Positions 24,159-32,964 of a stretch of DNA of 37,008 nt are shown piece after piece. The notes under the pieces are model-generated. The model had not been told where the DNA came from. It made no database searches and worked only from the letters and a program-made list of their open reading frames with translations. This DNA comes from Anaerolineae bacterium (lineage in GTDB: Bacteria > Chloroflexota > Anaerolineae > Aggregatilineales > Phototrophicaceae): assembly GCA_022843745.1 (NCBI GenBank), contig JALHNB010000064.1:1-37008 (forward strand), read 5' to 3'. The translations under genes were made by a program, and so were the position numbers. Positions within the stretch are counted from its first letter, which is position 1, and each line of letters opens with the position of its first letter.

Positions 24159-25826
24159 ATGAAGTTCGATCTAAAGGCTTTACGAGCGCGCAAGGAGCAA
24201 GTCCAGGAGGCACATTTCGAATACACCCAGGGGAAAATCTCACGGCGGGATTTCCTGCGTTTTTCGTCAATGCTCGGTGCAGGGGCAATGGCTACAGGAC
24301 TACTGTCCCCACTTGAGCGCTTCCAGATGGATCAGGCCAAGCGGCTGCTTGCGCAAGATATGGCACCCACGCGCGGCGGCACGATTGTCAACGCTCTGGG
24401 CATCGACACCACTCGTTTCGATGATCCCGCCCGTCTCAGTCTGGTCTTCCCTTCCAACTATGTGCGTCAGGTTTGCGATTATCTCGTCCGGCTCGATCCC
24501 GAATTAAATTTACAACCTGCGTTGGCCGAAAGCTGGCTGCCTTCCGAAGATGGCCTCACCTGGACGCTCACCCTGCGCCAGGGCGTGAAGTTCAATCACG
24601 GCAAAGATTTTAATGCCGATGATGTCGTGTTCACCATTAATCGCCTGATCGATCCCGAAACCGCCTCCGGTTTTGCAGGTGCGGCCAACTACGTCACAGG
24701 CGCGGAAAAAGTTGATGATTTCACGGTCAATATTCACACGGATCGTGTCGCGGCGGATTTCATTTATTCGTTGTTTCTCTATCAGGCGGCAATTCTGCCC
24801 GCTGACTGGCCGGGTGATTTTTTCACCAATCCCTGGGGAACTGGCCCATTCACCATCGAGGAATTTGCGCCGGGTGAATATATCCGTTTCAAACGCCGCG
24901 AAGATTATTGGATGTTGGGTGCGGACGGCCTGTCTTTACCCTATCTCGACAGCGTTGAATTTGTCAGCTACCCCGATGAGCTTGCCCGCATCAGCGCTTT
25001 GCAGGAAGGTTCGTTACATCTGGCCCCGGCAAGCATCACTTTGATCGACCAGTATCAATCACTGCCTGGTTACGATTTCAAATCGGTACAAACGGGCAAC
25101 CTGCACATCGCCATCATGCAGTTCAACCAGGAACCCTGGACAGACCCCAAAATGCGTGAAGCATTAAAATTGTCGATTGATCGTCAGGCATACGTCGATA
25201 CGCTGTATCTGGGCTATGCGATTCAGGGCGACGATCACCCCATCGCCCCCGGAATGTACCCGCTTGCCCCTGCCGACCAGACACCGCGTCAGCAGGATTA
25301 CGAACAGGCCAGGGCATTATTGGCCGAGGCTGGTTATCCCGACGGCATTGACCTCACCGCACTCTACATTGACCCGGCTAGCGACGGCGGCTTTACCGAA
25401 GGCTTTGCTCTGTTCCTGGCAGCACAAGCCGAACCTGCTGGCATCCGTATCGCCTTGCAGCCCACGCCCGATTACTGGAATATCTGGCTGGATGATTGGG
25501 GTCCAAACCACATCGGCGTCTCCAACTGGGCGCAGAAAAACACTGCTAGCGAAATGTTCAACCTCGCCTATCGTACAGGCAGCGTGTGGAACGAAAGCCA
25601 CTGGAGCAATCCCGAATTCGACGCGCTCCTTGAAGAATTTGACCGCACGCTTGACCAGGAAACGCGAGTTACCCAGCTCGCTCAACTCACCGATATGCTT
25701 TCCAACGACGGCCCGGTGATTGTCCCTGGCTTCCGGCAGGATTTCGCGACGATGGTTTCCAAGCTGCACTACAACCTTCATCCACAGGCGTTTGTCTGGA
25801 TGGCTGATGCCTGGCTCGAACCATAG
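24159..25826 (+). CDS. Tat-exported peptide/opine-type ABC substrate-binding protein
   Basis: 555 residues from the ATG at 24159, which has GAGGAG seven bases upstream. The N-terminus carries a twin-arginine signal: KISRRDFLRF (Arg 29, Arg 30), then a hydrophobic SSMLGAGAMATGLL. The mature part is a family 5 solute-binding protein (DppA/OppA class): YLVRLDPELNLQPALAESWL, TLRQGVKFNHGKDFNADDVV, NPWGTGPFTIEEFAPGEYIR, REALKLSIDRQAYVDTLY. This class binds peptides, opines, amino-sugar conjugates and other mid-size ligands, so the name does not fix the substrate. Tat export suggests folding before export. It is the first plus-strand gene, controlled from the shared divergent region, and so should bring in the substrate of the demethylation operon. 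Confidence 0.9.
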   Translation: MKFDLKALRARKEQVQEAHFEYTQGKISRRDFLRFSSMLGAGAMATGLLSPLERFQMDQAKRLLAQDMAPTRGGTIVNALGIDTTRFDDPARLSLVFPSNYVRQVCDYLVRLDPELNLQPALAESWLPSEDGLTWTLTLRQGVKFNHGKDFNADDVVFTINRLIDPETASGFAGAANYVTGAEKVDDFTVNIHTDRVAADFIYSLFLYQAAILPADWPGDFFTNPWGTGPFTIEEFAPGEYIRFKRREDYWMLGADGLSLPYLDSVEFVSYPDELARISALQEGSLHLAPASITLIDQYQSLPGYDFKSVQTGNLHIAIMQFNQEPWTDPKMREALKLSIDRQAYVDTLYLGYAIQGDDHPIAPGMYPLAPADQTPRQQDYEQARALLAEAGYPDGIDLTALYIDPASDGGFTEGFALFLAAQAEPAGIRIALQPTPDYWNIWLDDWGPNHIGVSNWAQKNTASEMFNLAYRTGSVWNESHWSNPEFDALLEEFDRTLDQETRVTQLAQLTDMLSNDGPVIVPGFRQDFATMVSKLHYNLHPQAFVWMADAWLEP

Positions 25827-25848
25827 ATCAACCATAACAATATTTCTC

Positions 25849-25874
25849 GTAGGGGCGCGTTGCGATGCGCCCTT
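25849..25874. repeat. GTAGGGGCGC hairpin (REP-like)
   Basis: Inner stem GGGCGC/GCGCCC around an 8-base loop, in the 89-base gap between the binding-protein and permease genes. A stem here could protect the upstream binding-protein mRNA and lower downstream expression, a common arrangement in ABC operons. It belongs to the same GTAGGGG family as three other sites in the window. Confidence 0.6.
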
Positions 25875-25915
25875 GAATACATATGCCACATCGCTGCACA
25901 TTGAGGGCTTGATCC

Positions 25916-26863
25916 ATGCTGCGATTCATCCTGCGTCGGTTCGTGACATTGCTGATTACCATGCTGGCGCTCTCGATTCTGATATTTGGCCTATCTGAAG
26001 TGCTACCCATCGAACCCGCGCTGGTGATCCTGGGGCGCGAATCCACGCCGGAAGCACGTGCCGCACTGTCCGAAGAAATGGGATTTAATCGCCCTTTGCC
26101 GGAACGCTACGTCAATTGGCTGGTACGATTTATCAGTGGAGATTGGGGCGATTCGTATCGCCTCGGTGCGCCTATCCAGCCACTCGTCATGCGGCGTTTG
26201 CTCAATTCGACCATTCTCGCAGCATTAGCGCTGCTTATTATCAGTCCGATTTCCCTCTTTCTCGGCGTCATCGCCGGGCTGTATCGCGCCCGTTGGCCGG
26301 ATCGCGCAATTTCCGCCGGGAGCTTGCTCACGATTTCGCTGCCGGATTTTGTCGTCGGCCTCCTGTTGATAATCATTTTCTCTTGGTGGCTCAAGCTGCT
26401 GCCCGCCGATAGCAGCCTGCGCGGTGCAGATATTGACCTTGCCCAGCACTGGCGTAAGCTGATTCTTCCGGCGGTCACAGCGGCCTTCGTGCTGGTCGGT
26501 TATATCACCCGCGTGACGCGCGTCAGCATGATCGAAGTGATGGATTCACCCTATATCCGCACTGCCATTTTGAAAGGCCTGCCCTACCGCACCGTGATTA
26601 TCCGCCATGCCCTGCGCAACGCTTTGATCGCACCGATTGCCATCATCACGACGCAATTCGCCTGGCTCGTTGGCGGTTTAATTATCATCGAACAGCTTTT
26701 TAATTACCCTGGACTCGGCAGTTTATTTGCCGACGCAGCGCGTTCCAATGATTTGCCCATGATCGCAACATCGTCTATGATAACCGTCTCGCTGATCGTA
26801 TTCTCGCAGGTCATCGCCGATGTCCTCTACGGCCTGCTCAATCCGCGCATCCGGTTCAGTTAG
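25916..26863 (+). CDS. ABC transporter permease, DppB type
   Basis: 315 residues. The start MLRFILRRFVTLLITMLALS is the typical first membrane segment of DppB/OppB permeases. Later come GDWGDSYRLGAPI and the EAA-type loop region SPYIRTAILKGLPYRTVIIR with HALRNALIAPI. Then FAWLVGGLIIIEQLFNYPGL and the standard ending VIADVLYGLLNPRIRFS. With the next gene it forms the import channel for the ligand bound by the upstream protein. It is preceded by GAGGG and follows the binding-protein gene after the REP-like hairpin. Confidence 0.92.
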   Translation: MLRFILRRFVTLLITMLALSILIFGLSEVLPIEPALVILGRESTPEARAALSEEMGFNRPLPERYVNWLVRFISGDWGDSYRLGAPIQPLVMRRLLNSTILAALALLIISPISLFLGVIAGLYRARWPDRAISAGSLLTISLPDFVVGLLLIIIFSWWLKLLPADSSLRGADIDLAQHWRKLILPAVTAAFVLVGYITRVTRVSMIEVMDSPYIRTAILKGLPYRTVIIRHALRNALIAPIAIITTQFAWLVGGLIIIEQLFNYPGLGSLFADAARSNDLPMIATSSMITVSLIVFSQVIADVLYGLLNPRIRFS

Positions 26864-26875
26864 CGGGGAACACCG

Positions 26876-27754
26876 ATGGATCAATCTTTAGAACCAGTCC
26901 TGAGCCAACCCGTTATACAAAAAAAGAATCTCTGGCAGCGGGTTTTCGCCCTGCGCCGCAATCTGACGGTGCTGCTCGGCGCGAGTATTCTGATTTTTTG
27001 GGTCATCATCGCCATCTTTGCCCCCTCAATTGTTCCTTACGGCATTAACGAAATGGCATCCGGCCAGGTGTGGAAGTCGCCCTCAGTGGAACATCCTTTT
27101 GGCACGGACAACCTGGGGCGAGATATTTTCACGCGCGTCTTGATCGGTGCGCGTCAGATGGTCGTCCTTCCCGCCCTTTCGGTCAGCCTGGCCGTCATCA
27201 TCGGCACCAGCATCGGCCTCCTCTCCGGCTATCGCGGGGGTTGGGTCGATGAAATTATCATGCGTGTCATGGACGCGGTGATGGCCTTCCCGGTGCTGAT
27301 GCTCTACTTGATGATTATAGCGGCGGTGGGCGCGTCCGTCGTCAATGTCGTGATCGCCGTCGCCGTCGCCACAGCCCCGGCAATTTCGCGCCTCGTGCGT
27401 GGGCTGGTGCTGGATTTACGCAGCCGCGAATTTGTCGCCGCCGCCCGGATGCGTGGTGAGCCGACCAGCTATATTTTGTTCCGCGAAATCCTGCCAAACG
27501 CGATCAACCCAATCATGGTGGATGCGCTGGTTCGCATCGGTTATGCCTCATTTTCGATCAGTGCGCTTGGCTTTTTGGGCCTGGGCGTTCCGCCGCCAAA
27601 TCCCGACTGGGGCGGCATGGTCAGTGAAGCCCGCAACGCCCTCATTATCACGCCTACCGCGCCGCTTCTTCCCGCACTGGCGATTGCATCATTGGTGATC
27701 GGCTTCAATCTGCTTGCCGACGGCCTATCCGAAGTGATGAGGACGGAACGATGA
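26876..27754 (+). CDS. ABC transporter permease, DppC type
   Basis: 292 residues with the DppC/OppC architecture: a single helix near residue 40, then PFGTDNLGRDIFTRVLIGAR, the LLSGYRGGWVDEIIMRVMDA segment, the coupling loop FVAAARMRGEPTSYILFREI, and LGFLGLGVPPPNPDWGGMVS. It begins 12 bases after the DppB-type gene and overlaps the ATPase gene by four bases (ATGA), so the genes are translationally coupled. It provides the second half of the membrane channel. Confidence 0.92.
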   Translation: MDQSLEPVLSQPVIQKKNLWQRVFALRRNLTVLLGASILIFWVIIAIFAPSIVPYGINEMASGQVWKSPSVEHPFGTDNLGRDIFTRVLIGARQMVVLPALSVSLAVIIGTSIGLLSGYRGGWVDEIIMRVMDAVMAFPVLMLYLMIIAAVGASVVNVVIAVAVATAPAISRLVRGLVLDLRSREFVAAARMRGEPTSYILFREILPNAINPIMVDALVRIGYASFSISALGFLGLGVPPPNPDWGGMVSEARNALIITPTAPLLPALAIASLVIGFNLLADGLSEVMRTER

Positions 27755-29796
27755 CACCTGTTCTGGACATTCAAAATCTCAACGTCAATTATCACAGTTC
27801 GCGCGGCATCGCCCGTGCTGTGCGTGACCTTTCGCTCACCATCGAGGGCGGCGAGACTTATGGGCTGGTCGGCGAATCCGGCTGTGGCAAATCAACAGTC
27901 GCTCTCTCGATCATGCGCTATCTCCCGCGACAGGCGCAGGACAGCGGCGGAATCCGTTTCCAGGGGCGTGACTTGATGCAAGCACCCGCCGAAGAACTGC
28001 GGCATTTACGCGGCAACCGCATCGCTATTGTCTACCAAGACCCCCAATCCTCGCTGAATCCGGTTTTAACCATAGAGCGTCAGTTAAGCGAAGTAATTGC
28101 TGCCCACGAAGAACATTCCGCATCAGAATCGCGACGGCGTATTCTCGATATGCTCGAACGGGTTCGAATGCCCGATCCGCAGTATATTTTGGGGCGCTAT
28201 CCCCACCAACTCAGCGGCGGAATGCAGCAGCGCATTGTCATCGCGATGGCCTTGCTTTTGCGGCCTGATCTGGTCATCATGGATGAGCCAACGACAGGTT
28301 TGGATGTGACGATTGAGGCGGGCGTTCTCGACATTCTGGACGACCTGCGCCGCGAATTTAAAATGGCGATTCTTTACATCAGCCATAATCTGGGCGTAAT
28401 CGCGCGTATTTGTGACCGTGTAGGCATCATGTATGCGGGCGAACTCATCGAGCAAGCACCCGTAAATGACATTTTTGCACATCCCAGCCACCCTTACACG
28501 CTTGGGCTGCTGCGCTGTGTGCCGCGCCAGGGACTTCGTTATACCAATGAAGCGCTGTACTCAATTCCTGGACGTGTCCCGCCGCTTACAGCGCTCCCGC
28601 AAGGCTGTGCATTTGCGCCGCGCTGTGTGCTGGCCGAATCCGCCTGCACTGCGGCACACCCCCGATTGGAATCGACGGCACAGGATCACAGCGCCCGCTG
28701 TATCCACTGGGAAACAGTCGTTGAGCAGCCAGAGCGCGTCACATTTACACGTCCACTTTCATCTCAGACTGACCAAAATTCGGAGAAAAATTTACTCAAC
28801 GTGCGCGGGTTAAAAGTCTACTTTATGCAGGCGCTTGATGTCCTGGGTATCCGCAAACGCCCCAACATCAAAGTCGTGGACGGCGTGGATTTCGATCTTC
28901 CCGCCCAACGCACACTCGGCGTTGTCGGCGAAAGCGGCTGCGGCAAAAGCACAATTGCTAAGGTTCTGGCGGGCCTAACTCCCGTCACCTCCGGCAAGAT
29001 TGAATTTTCCGGCAGCGATTTTGCCAAACCGATTGAGAGCCGCAGCAGCGATTCATTACAACAGCTACAGATGGTTTTCCAGAATCCCGATTCGTCGCTG
29101 AACCCGCGCCATACGATTTCCCAAACCTTGAGCCGCCCGCTGCGACGCTTTAAAATTGTCCCTCAAGACCAGGAAAACGAGACCATTATCGGGCTGCTGC
29201 GCTCGGTCAATCTGGATGAAAGCTACCTGGATCGTTACCCAAGCCAACTCAGCGGCGGCGAAAAACAACGTGTCGCCATCGCCCGCGCGTTCGCCGGAAA
29301 CCCTGAACTCGTCGTCTGCGATGAGCCAATTTCATCGCTCGACGTTTCCGTACAGGCGGCAGTATTGAATTTGCTGCACGAGTTACAACATCAACGCAAA
29401 GTCGCGCTCGTTTTTATCGCGCACGACCTGAATGTGGTACGCTATATTTCAGATGAAGTAGCGGTTATTTACCTGGGGCGCATTTGCGAAATTGGCCCGA
29501 CAGATCGGATTTTTAGCCCACCATCGCATCCTTATACCGAAGCTTTGATGTCTGCCATTCCCGTAGCTGATCCGAATGCGCAGATCAACCCGATCCGGCT
29601 GTCCGGCAACGTACCCAGCCCGGCCAATCCGCCGACAGGCTGCCATTTTCACACACGCTGCCCGCGCAAAATCGGCGCGATCTGTGAAACGCATGAGCCG
29701 CCAGCGCAGGAGGCGGGCGACAATCACAAAATTTTCTGCCACATCCCGCTTGACGAACTACGGGTGCTGCAAACCGATGTGATGGTCAAAATGTAA
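27751..29796 (+). CDS. Fused double ABC ATPase (DppD-DppF type)
   Basis: 681 residues holding two complete ATP-binding cassettes in one chain. The first has Walker A GESGCGKST in its first 60 residues, signature LSGGMQQR and Walker B LVIMDEPTTGLD. The second has GESGCGKST near residue 390, LSGGEKQR and LVVCDEPISSLD. Each cassette ends with the oligopeptide-transporter tail containing conserved cysteines (CAFAPRC, CHFHTRCPRK), which in DppD/DppF can bind an iron-sulfur cluster. Most relatives use two separate genes, so this is a natural fusion that fixes a 1:1 ratio. It powers the importer formed with the two upstream permeases. Confidence 0.93.
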   Translation: MTPVLDIQNLNVNYHSSRGIARAVRDLSLTIEGGETYGLVGESGCGKSTVALSIMRYLPRQAQDSGGIRFQGRDLMQAPAEELRHLRGNRIAIVYQDPQSSLNPVLTIERQLSEVIAAHEEHSASESRRRILDMLERVRMPDPQYILGRYPHQLSGGMQQRIVIAMALLLRPDLVIMDEPTTGLDVTIEAGVLDILDDLRREFKMAILYISHNLGVIARICDRVGIMYAGELIEQAPVNDIFAHPSHPYTLGLLRCVPRQGLRYTNEALYSIPGRVPPLTALPQGCAFAPRCVLAESACTAAHPRLESTAQDHSARCIHWETVVEQPERVTFTRPLSSQTDQNSEKNLLNVRGLKVYFMQALDVLGIRKRPNIKVVDGVDFDLPAQRTLGVVGESGCGKSTIAKVLAGLTPVTSGKIEFSGSDFAKPIESRSSDSLQQLQMVFQNPDSSLNPRHTISQTLSRPLRRFKIVPQDQENETIIGLLRSVNLDESYLDRYPSQLSGGEKQRVAIARAFAGNPELVVCDEPISSLDVSVQAAVLNLLHELQHQRKVALVFIAHDLNVVRYISDEVAVIYLGRICEIGPTDRIFSPPSHPYTEALMSAIPVADPNAQINPIRLSGNVPSPANPPTGCHFHTRCPRKIGAICETHEPPAQEAGDNHKIFCHIPLDELRVLQTDVMVKM

Positions 29797-29811
29797 AATC
29801 ATTCATGTATC

Positions 29812-30032
29812 GTAGGGGCGCACAGCCGTGCATACGCATTAAGCTAAGACATTTTGAGGGTAAAACAGGCTGGAAAAGGTACTTTTTGAACCTATCATCC
29901 ACTGCTTTACGCCGTTTTTATGGTCGCTTTTGGGCTTTTGCAGCGAGAATCGTTGCAGCTTTGTGCCTAAAAAGCGCTCAAAAACGGGTTTAATTCCTTA
30001 GCTTAATGCCAATGCACAGCCGTGCGCCCTAC
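29812..30032. mobile_element. 221-bp MITE-like element with ~36-bp imperfect terminal inverted repeats
   Basis: The left end begins GTAGGGGCGCACAGCCGTGC and runs to CATTAAGCTAAG (29848). The right end, CTTAGCTTAATG to GTGCGCCCTAC (30032), is its reverse complement with one indel and about four mismatches. Only non-coding sequence lies between. The outer halves belong to the GTAGGGG hairpin family, while the inner part looks like separate DNA. With no coding capacity it would depend on a transposase elsewhere. It fills most of the 326-base gap between the transporter and amidotransferase genes. Confidence 0.65.
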
Positions 30033-30052
30033 AACAACGACAATTCGTATTC

Positions 30053-30077
30053 GTAGGGGTAGGTCTGAGACCTGCCC
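30053..30077. repeat. GTAGGGGTAGGTC hairpin (REP-like)
   Basis: Stem GGGTAGGTC/GACCTGCCC (one G-T pair) with a 3-base loop at 30057-30077, preceded by the GTAGGGG family start. It lies 45 bases before the amidotransferase ATG. Confidence 0.65.
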
Positions 30078-30122
30078 AATAGAAACAAACGACAATTAGG
30101 ATTTTAATCGCGGAGACAAACT

Positions 30123-30815
30123 ATGCTGGCATTTGTCAATATTCAACACGAAAAGCTCGTTTACGACCCCAAAGTCGGGCCACCGCACCTCAAAGAACTT
30201 CAACAGCGTGCGGACAACATCGGCGCGGCGGTTGGGCTGCCGTGTGTCCCTGTCCATTATCGCGATTTCAGCCTCGACTGGATGCGTACTAACGGGATCA
30301 AAGCCTTTTTTATCAGCGGCAATACGCCAGATTGGTTCGAATACGATTGGGAAAATTTTAAACCTTTGCAGGAAGCGGTATGCAGCGGCGAATATCCGGT
30401 CATGGGATTTTGCGGCGGGCATCAGCTTATCGGCATGACCTACGGCGCACCCTGCGACGCATTGGGGCCGCTTGAACCCGGCGAAACCGACCTGATGCCA
30501 GACTATCATCCAGGGATGCGTAAAGAGCGCGGTTATCTACCGCTGAAAATCGAAGTTCCTGAACATCCAATTTTCGATGGTTTCCAGCCATCCGGCCCAG
30601 TTATCCTGGAAAGCCATTATTGGGAGATCAAAGGTCTACCAAACGAGTTTGAACTGCTGGCATCGACTAACTGGTGCCGTGTCCAGCTCATGCAGCACCG
30701 CGAACTGCCCATCTACGGCACGCAGGGACACCCGGAGGCCTACACCGAGCAGTATCCTGACGGCAAACGCCTGATTCGGAATTTCGCGCTGGAGACAGGG
30801 GTTATCAAGCCGTAA
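30123..30815 (+). CDS. Stand-alone class I glutamine amidotransferase-like protein
   Basis: 230 residues comprising just a class I glutaminase domain. The nucleophile elbow is VMGFCGGHQLIG (Cys 97) and the second part of the triad is QGHPEAYTE (His 203, Glu 205). An oxyanion-type FFISGNTPDW strand-turn lies near residue 62. Class I domains normally feed ammonia to a synthetase; none is encoded nearby, so it more likely hydrolyses a gamma-glutamyl or other amide, as PuuD-like relatives do. A GGAG site precedes the ATG. It opens the second half of the plus-strand cluster and sits seven bases ahead of the IclR gene. The substrate is unknown. Confidence 0.82.
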   Translation: MLAFVNIQHEKLVYDPKVGPPHLKELQQRADNIGAAVGLPCVPVHYRDFSLDWMRTNGIKAFFISGNTPDWFEYDWENFKPLQEAVCSGEYPVMGFCGGHQLIGMTYGAPCDALGPLEPGETDLMPDYHPGMRKERGYLPLKIEVPEHPIFDGFQPSGPVILESHYWEIKGLPNEFELLASTNWCRVQLMQHRELPIYGTQGHPEAYTEQYPDGKRLIRNFALETGVIKP

Positions 30816-30821
30816 ATCGTA

Positions 30822-31601
30822 ATGGTCAAAAAAAATTCGAAACAAGAGAGTGGGTCGATTCAATCTGTCGAGCGTGCGTTGAGCATCCTCTTTATGCTGG
30901 CGGAAGCTGAGTCGCCGTTGACTGTCGGACAAGTCGCCGAAAAATTGGATGTCCACAACAGCACCGCCTCGCGCCTGCTCAGTACCCTGGCGCAGCAAAA
31001 CGTCGTCGTCCAGAATCGCAGCGGCTACCAGCTTGGGTTGGGGCTGCTGCATCTGTCACACGTTGTTCTGAGCGAGATGACCATTCGCAACCGCGCACAT
31101 CCCCATTTACAGCAGCTTTCCCGCGAAACGGGTCATACGGTCTATCTGGCGACTCTTTTTAACGGTGTCGAACTCTACCTGGACGAGGTGAACGCGAACG
31201 ACGGAATCTCGCGACCTGTCTGGATCGGGCGCACGATTCCCGCGCATACCGCCAGCAGCGGCAAAGTGCTTCTCGCCTATCTGCCCGAAGATGAGTTGGC
31301 AAACTATATTGGGCAAGGCTTGACGGCAAATACGCGCTCTACGATCACCGACGCGGTTCAACTGCGCGAACAGTTAAGCCTGATTCGAGGACGGGGTTAT
31401 GCCACCAGCCGGGACGAATACATGATCGGTTTCAGCAGTGTTGCCGCGCCAATTTTTGATCGCTCCGGCCAGAACACCGCCGTCGTCACGCTCTCCGGTG
31501 CGACTTCGCAGCTTTCGCTGAAACGCCTCGATGAACTCGCCCCGCTGGTCATTGCTAGCGGAAACGCAATTAGCCTGGAACTGGGCTACAAACCGTCATA
31601 A
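30822..31601 (+). CDS. IclR-family transcriptional regulator
   Basis: 259 residues: an N-terminal winged helix (SVERALSILFMLAEAESPLT, then VGQVAEKLDVHNSTASRLLS, about residues 13-65) and the C-terminal IclR effector domain (about 80-255). Effector-domain landmarks include GHTVYLATLFNGVELYLDEV, HTASSGKVLLAYLP, RGYATSRDEYMIGFSSVAAP and IFDRSGQNTAVVTLSGATSQ. The family binds palindromes as dimers or tetramers and senses small catabolic acids. It is the only regulator in regions 4-5 and is the natural candidate for the paired palindromes at 23979 and 24088. Its start follows the amidotransferase stop by six bases with no strong ribosome site, suggesting coupling. Confidence 0.92.
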   Translation: MVKKNSKQESGSIQSVERALSILFMLAEAESPLTVGQVAEKLDVHNSTASRLLSTLAQQNVVVQNRSGYQLGLGLLHLSHVVLSEMTIRNRAHPHLQQLSRETGHTVYLATLFNGVELYLDEVNANDGISRPVWIGRTIPAHTASSGKVLLAYLPEDELANYIGQGLTANTRSTITDAVQLREQLSLIRGRGYATSRDEYMIGFSSVAAPIFDRSGQNTAVVTLSGATSQLSLKRLDELAPLVIASGNAISLELGYKPS

Positions 31602-31614
31602 AGGAACAAGCAGT

Positions 31615-32964
31615 GTGAGTGCCATCATCGAATTTACCCACAACCTGAAATTTAACGACCTCCCTGACGACGTGATTCATCAGGCGCAGCGCTGTCTGCT
31701 TGACCTGATCGGCACAGCTGCGGGCGGATATACCACGCCTGTATCGCGCATCACTCGTAATTTCGCCGTGCGCCATATGGGTGGCAGCGACTCCCGGCTG
31801 ATTTTTGATGGCAGGCGGGCAAGTCCCGGCGGCGTCGCACTGGCTGGTGGCACGATGATCGACAGTATGGATTGTCACGACGGCCACGTTCTCACCAAAG
31901 GCCACATGGGAGTCGCGGTTTTCCCGGCGCTCCTGGCGCTCATCGACAGTGAAGGCGAAATCGACAATCGCGAATTCATCACGTCGCTGGTCATCGGCTA
32001 CGAGATCGCTACCCGTGCCGGAATCGCACTCCACGCCACAGCCTGTGATTATCACAGTTCCGGCGCATGGAACGCCCTGGCCTGTGCCGCGCTCGGCGCA
32101 CGTTTCCTGAAAATGAACGCCGATAAAACCCGCCATGCGCTCGGAATCGCGGAATATAACGGCCCGCGCAGCCAGATGATGCGCTGTATTGATGACCCGA
32201 CGATGGTTAAAGATGGTTCTGGCTGGGGTGCAATGACAGGCTTGAACGCCGCCTATCTCGCCGCTGATGGCTTCACAGGCGCGCCCGCTATAACGGTTGA
32301 AAATACCGAAGTTGCTGCCATTTGGTCGGACTTGGGGAACCGCTGGCGCATCCGCGAACAATATTTCAAGGCTTACCCAGTCTGCCGTTGGGCACAGCCC
32401 GCCATTGAAGCCGCCAGCAGCCTGCAAAGAGCTTATCAGATCGCCGCAAATGACATTCAGCAGGTTGAGGTTTTCACCTTCCACGAAGGCACACGCCTGG
32501 CAACGCGCTGCCCGGAAACCACTGAAGAAGCGCAATACAGCCTGCCCTTCCCGGTGGCAGCGATGCTCACCCATGAGCAAATCGGCGCGGGCGAAGTGAC
32601 TGGAGACAGCCTGTATGATCCTGCCATTTTGCGCCTCTCCAATTCGACAATTTTGACTGAATCCGAAACCTATAACGCACGTTTTCCGGCAGAGCGTTGG
32701 GCACATGTGGCGTTTACGCTTACGGATGGGACACATTTGACATCCGAACCCGCCATCGCACGTGGCAACCCCGAAAATCCACTCACTGATGACGAAATCA
32801 CAAAAAAGTTTTATCTTCTAGCGAATCCGGTGTTAGGTACAGACCGCGCACAGCGAATCGCGGTGCTGGTTTCGCAGCTTGCCGATGCGCCGGAAGCGCT
32901 CAATGAACTGCGACAGCTTTTATTTGACCCTGTAATGGGAGAACACAATGCAGAAAAAGATTAG
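31615..32964 (+). CDS. MmgE/PrpD family protein
   Basis: 449 residues from a GTG at 31615 with AAGGA ten bases upstream; the frame is open earlier, but that part lies inside the IclR gene. Family landmarks: VIHQAQRCLLDLIGTAAGGY, GGTMIDSMDCHDGHVLTKGH (residues ~85-105), CAALGARFLKMNADKTRHAL and GIAEYNGPRSQMMR. The later YFKAYPVCRWAQPAIEAA corresponds to the C-terminal catalytic lid of the family. Known members dehydrate 2-methylcitrate, decarboxylate cis-aconitate or epimerise iminodisuccinate, all on small polyacids. The activity here is undetermined. The gene end overlaps the GH4-like gene by 17 bases. Confidence 0.88.
   Translation: MSAIIEFTHNLKFNDLPDDVIHQAQRCLLDLIGTAAGGYTTPVSRITRNFAVRHMGGSDSRLIFDGRRASPGGVALAGGTMIDSMDCHDGHVLTKGHMGVAVFPALLALIDSEGEIDNREFITSLVIGYEIATRAGIALHATACDYHSSGAWNALACAALGARFLKMNADKTRHALGIAEYNGPRSQMMRCIDDPTMVKDGSGWGAMTGLNAAYLAADGFTGAPAITVENTEVAAIWSDLGNRWRIREQYFKAYPVCRWAQPAIEAASSLQRAYQIAANDIQQVEVFTFHEGTRLATRCPETTEEAQYSLPFPVAAMLTHEQIGAGEVTGDSLYDPAILRLSNSTILTESETYNARFPAERWAHVAFTLTDGTHLTSEPAIARGNPENPLTDDEITKKFYLLANPVLGTDRAQRIAVLVSQLADAPEALNELRQLLFDPVMGEHNAEKD

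Noticed and set aside
29805-29993. 62-codon plus-strand frame
   Set aside because: Lies inside the MITE-like element and begins in its terminal repeat; no protein-like pattern or ribosome site.
31531-31614. Upstream ATG for the MmgE/PrpD gene
   Set aside because: Those codons lie within the IclR gene in another frame and are not family-like; the GTG at 31615 has a ribosome site.
31570-32736. 388-codon open frame on the minus strand
   Set aside because: It is antisense to the MmgE/PrpD and end of the IclR gene. The plus-strand frame has family motifs and this one has none; GC-rich coding DNA often keeps the opposite strand open.
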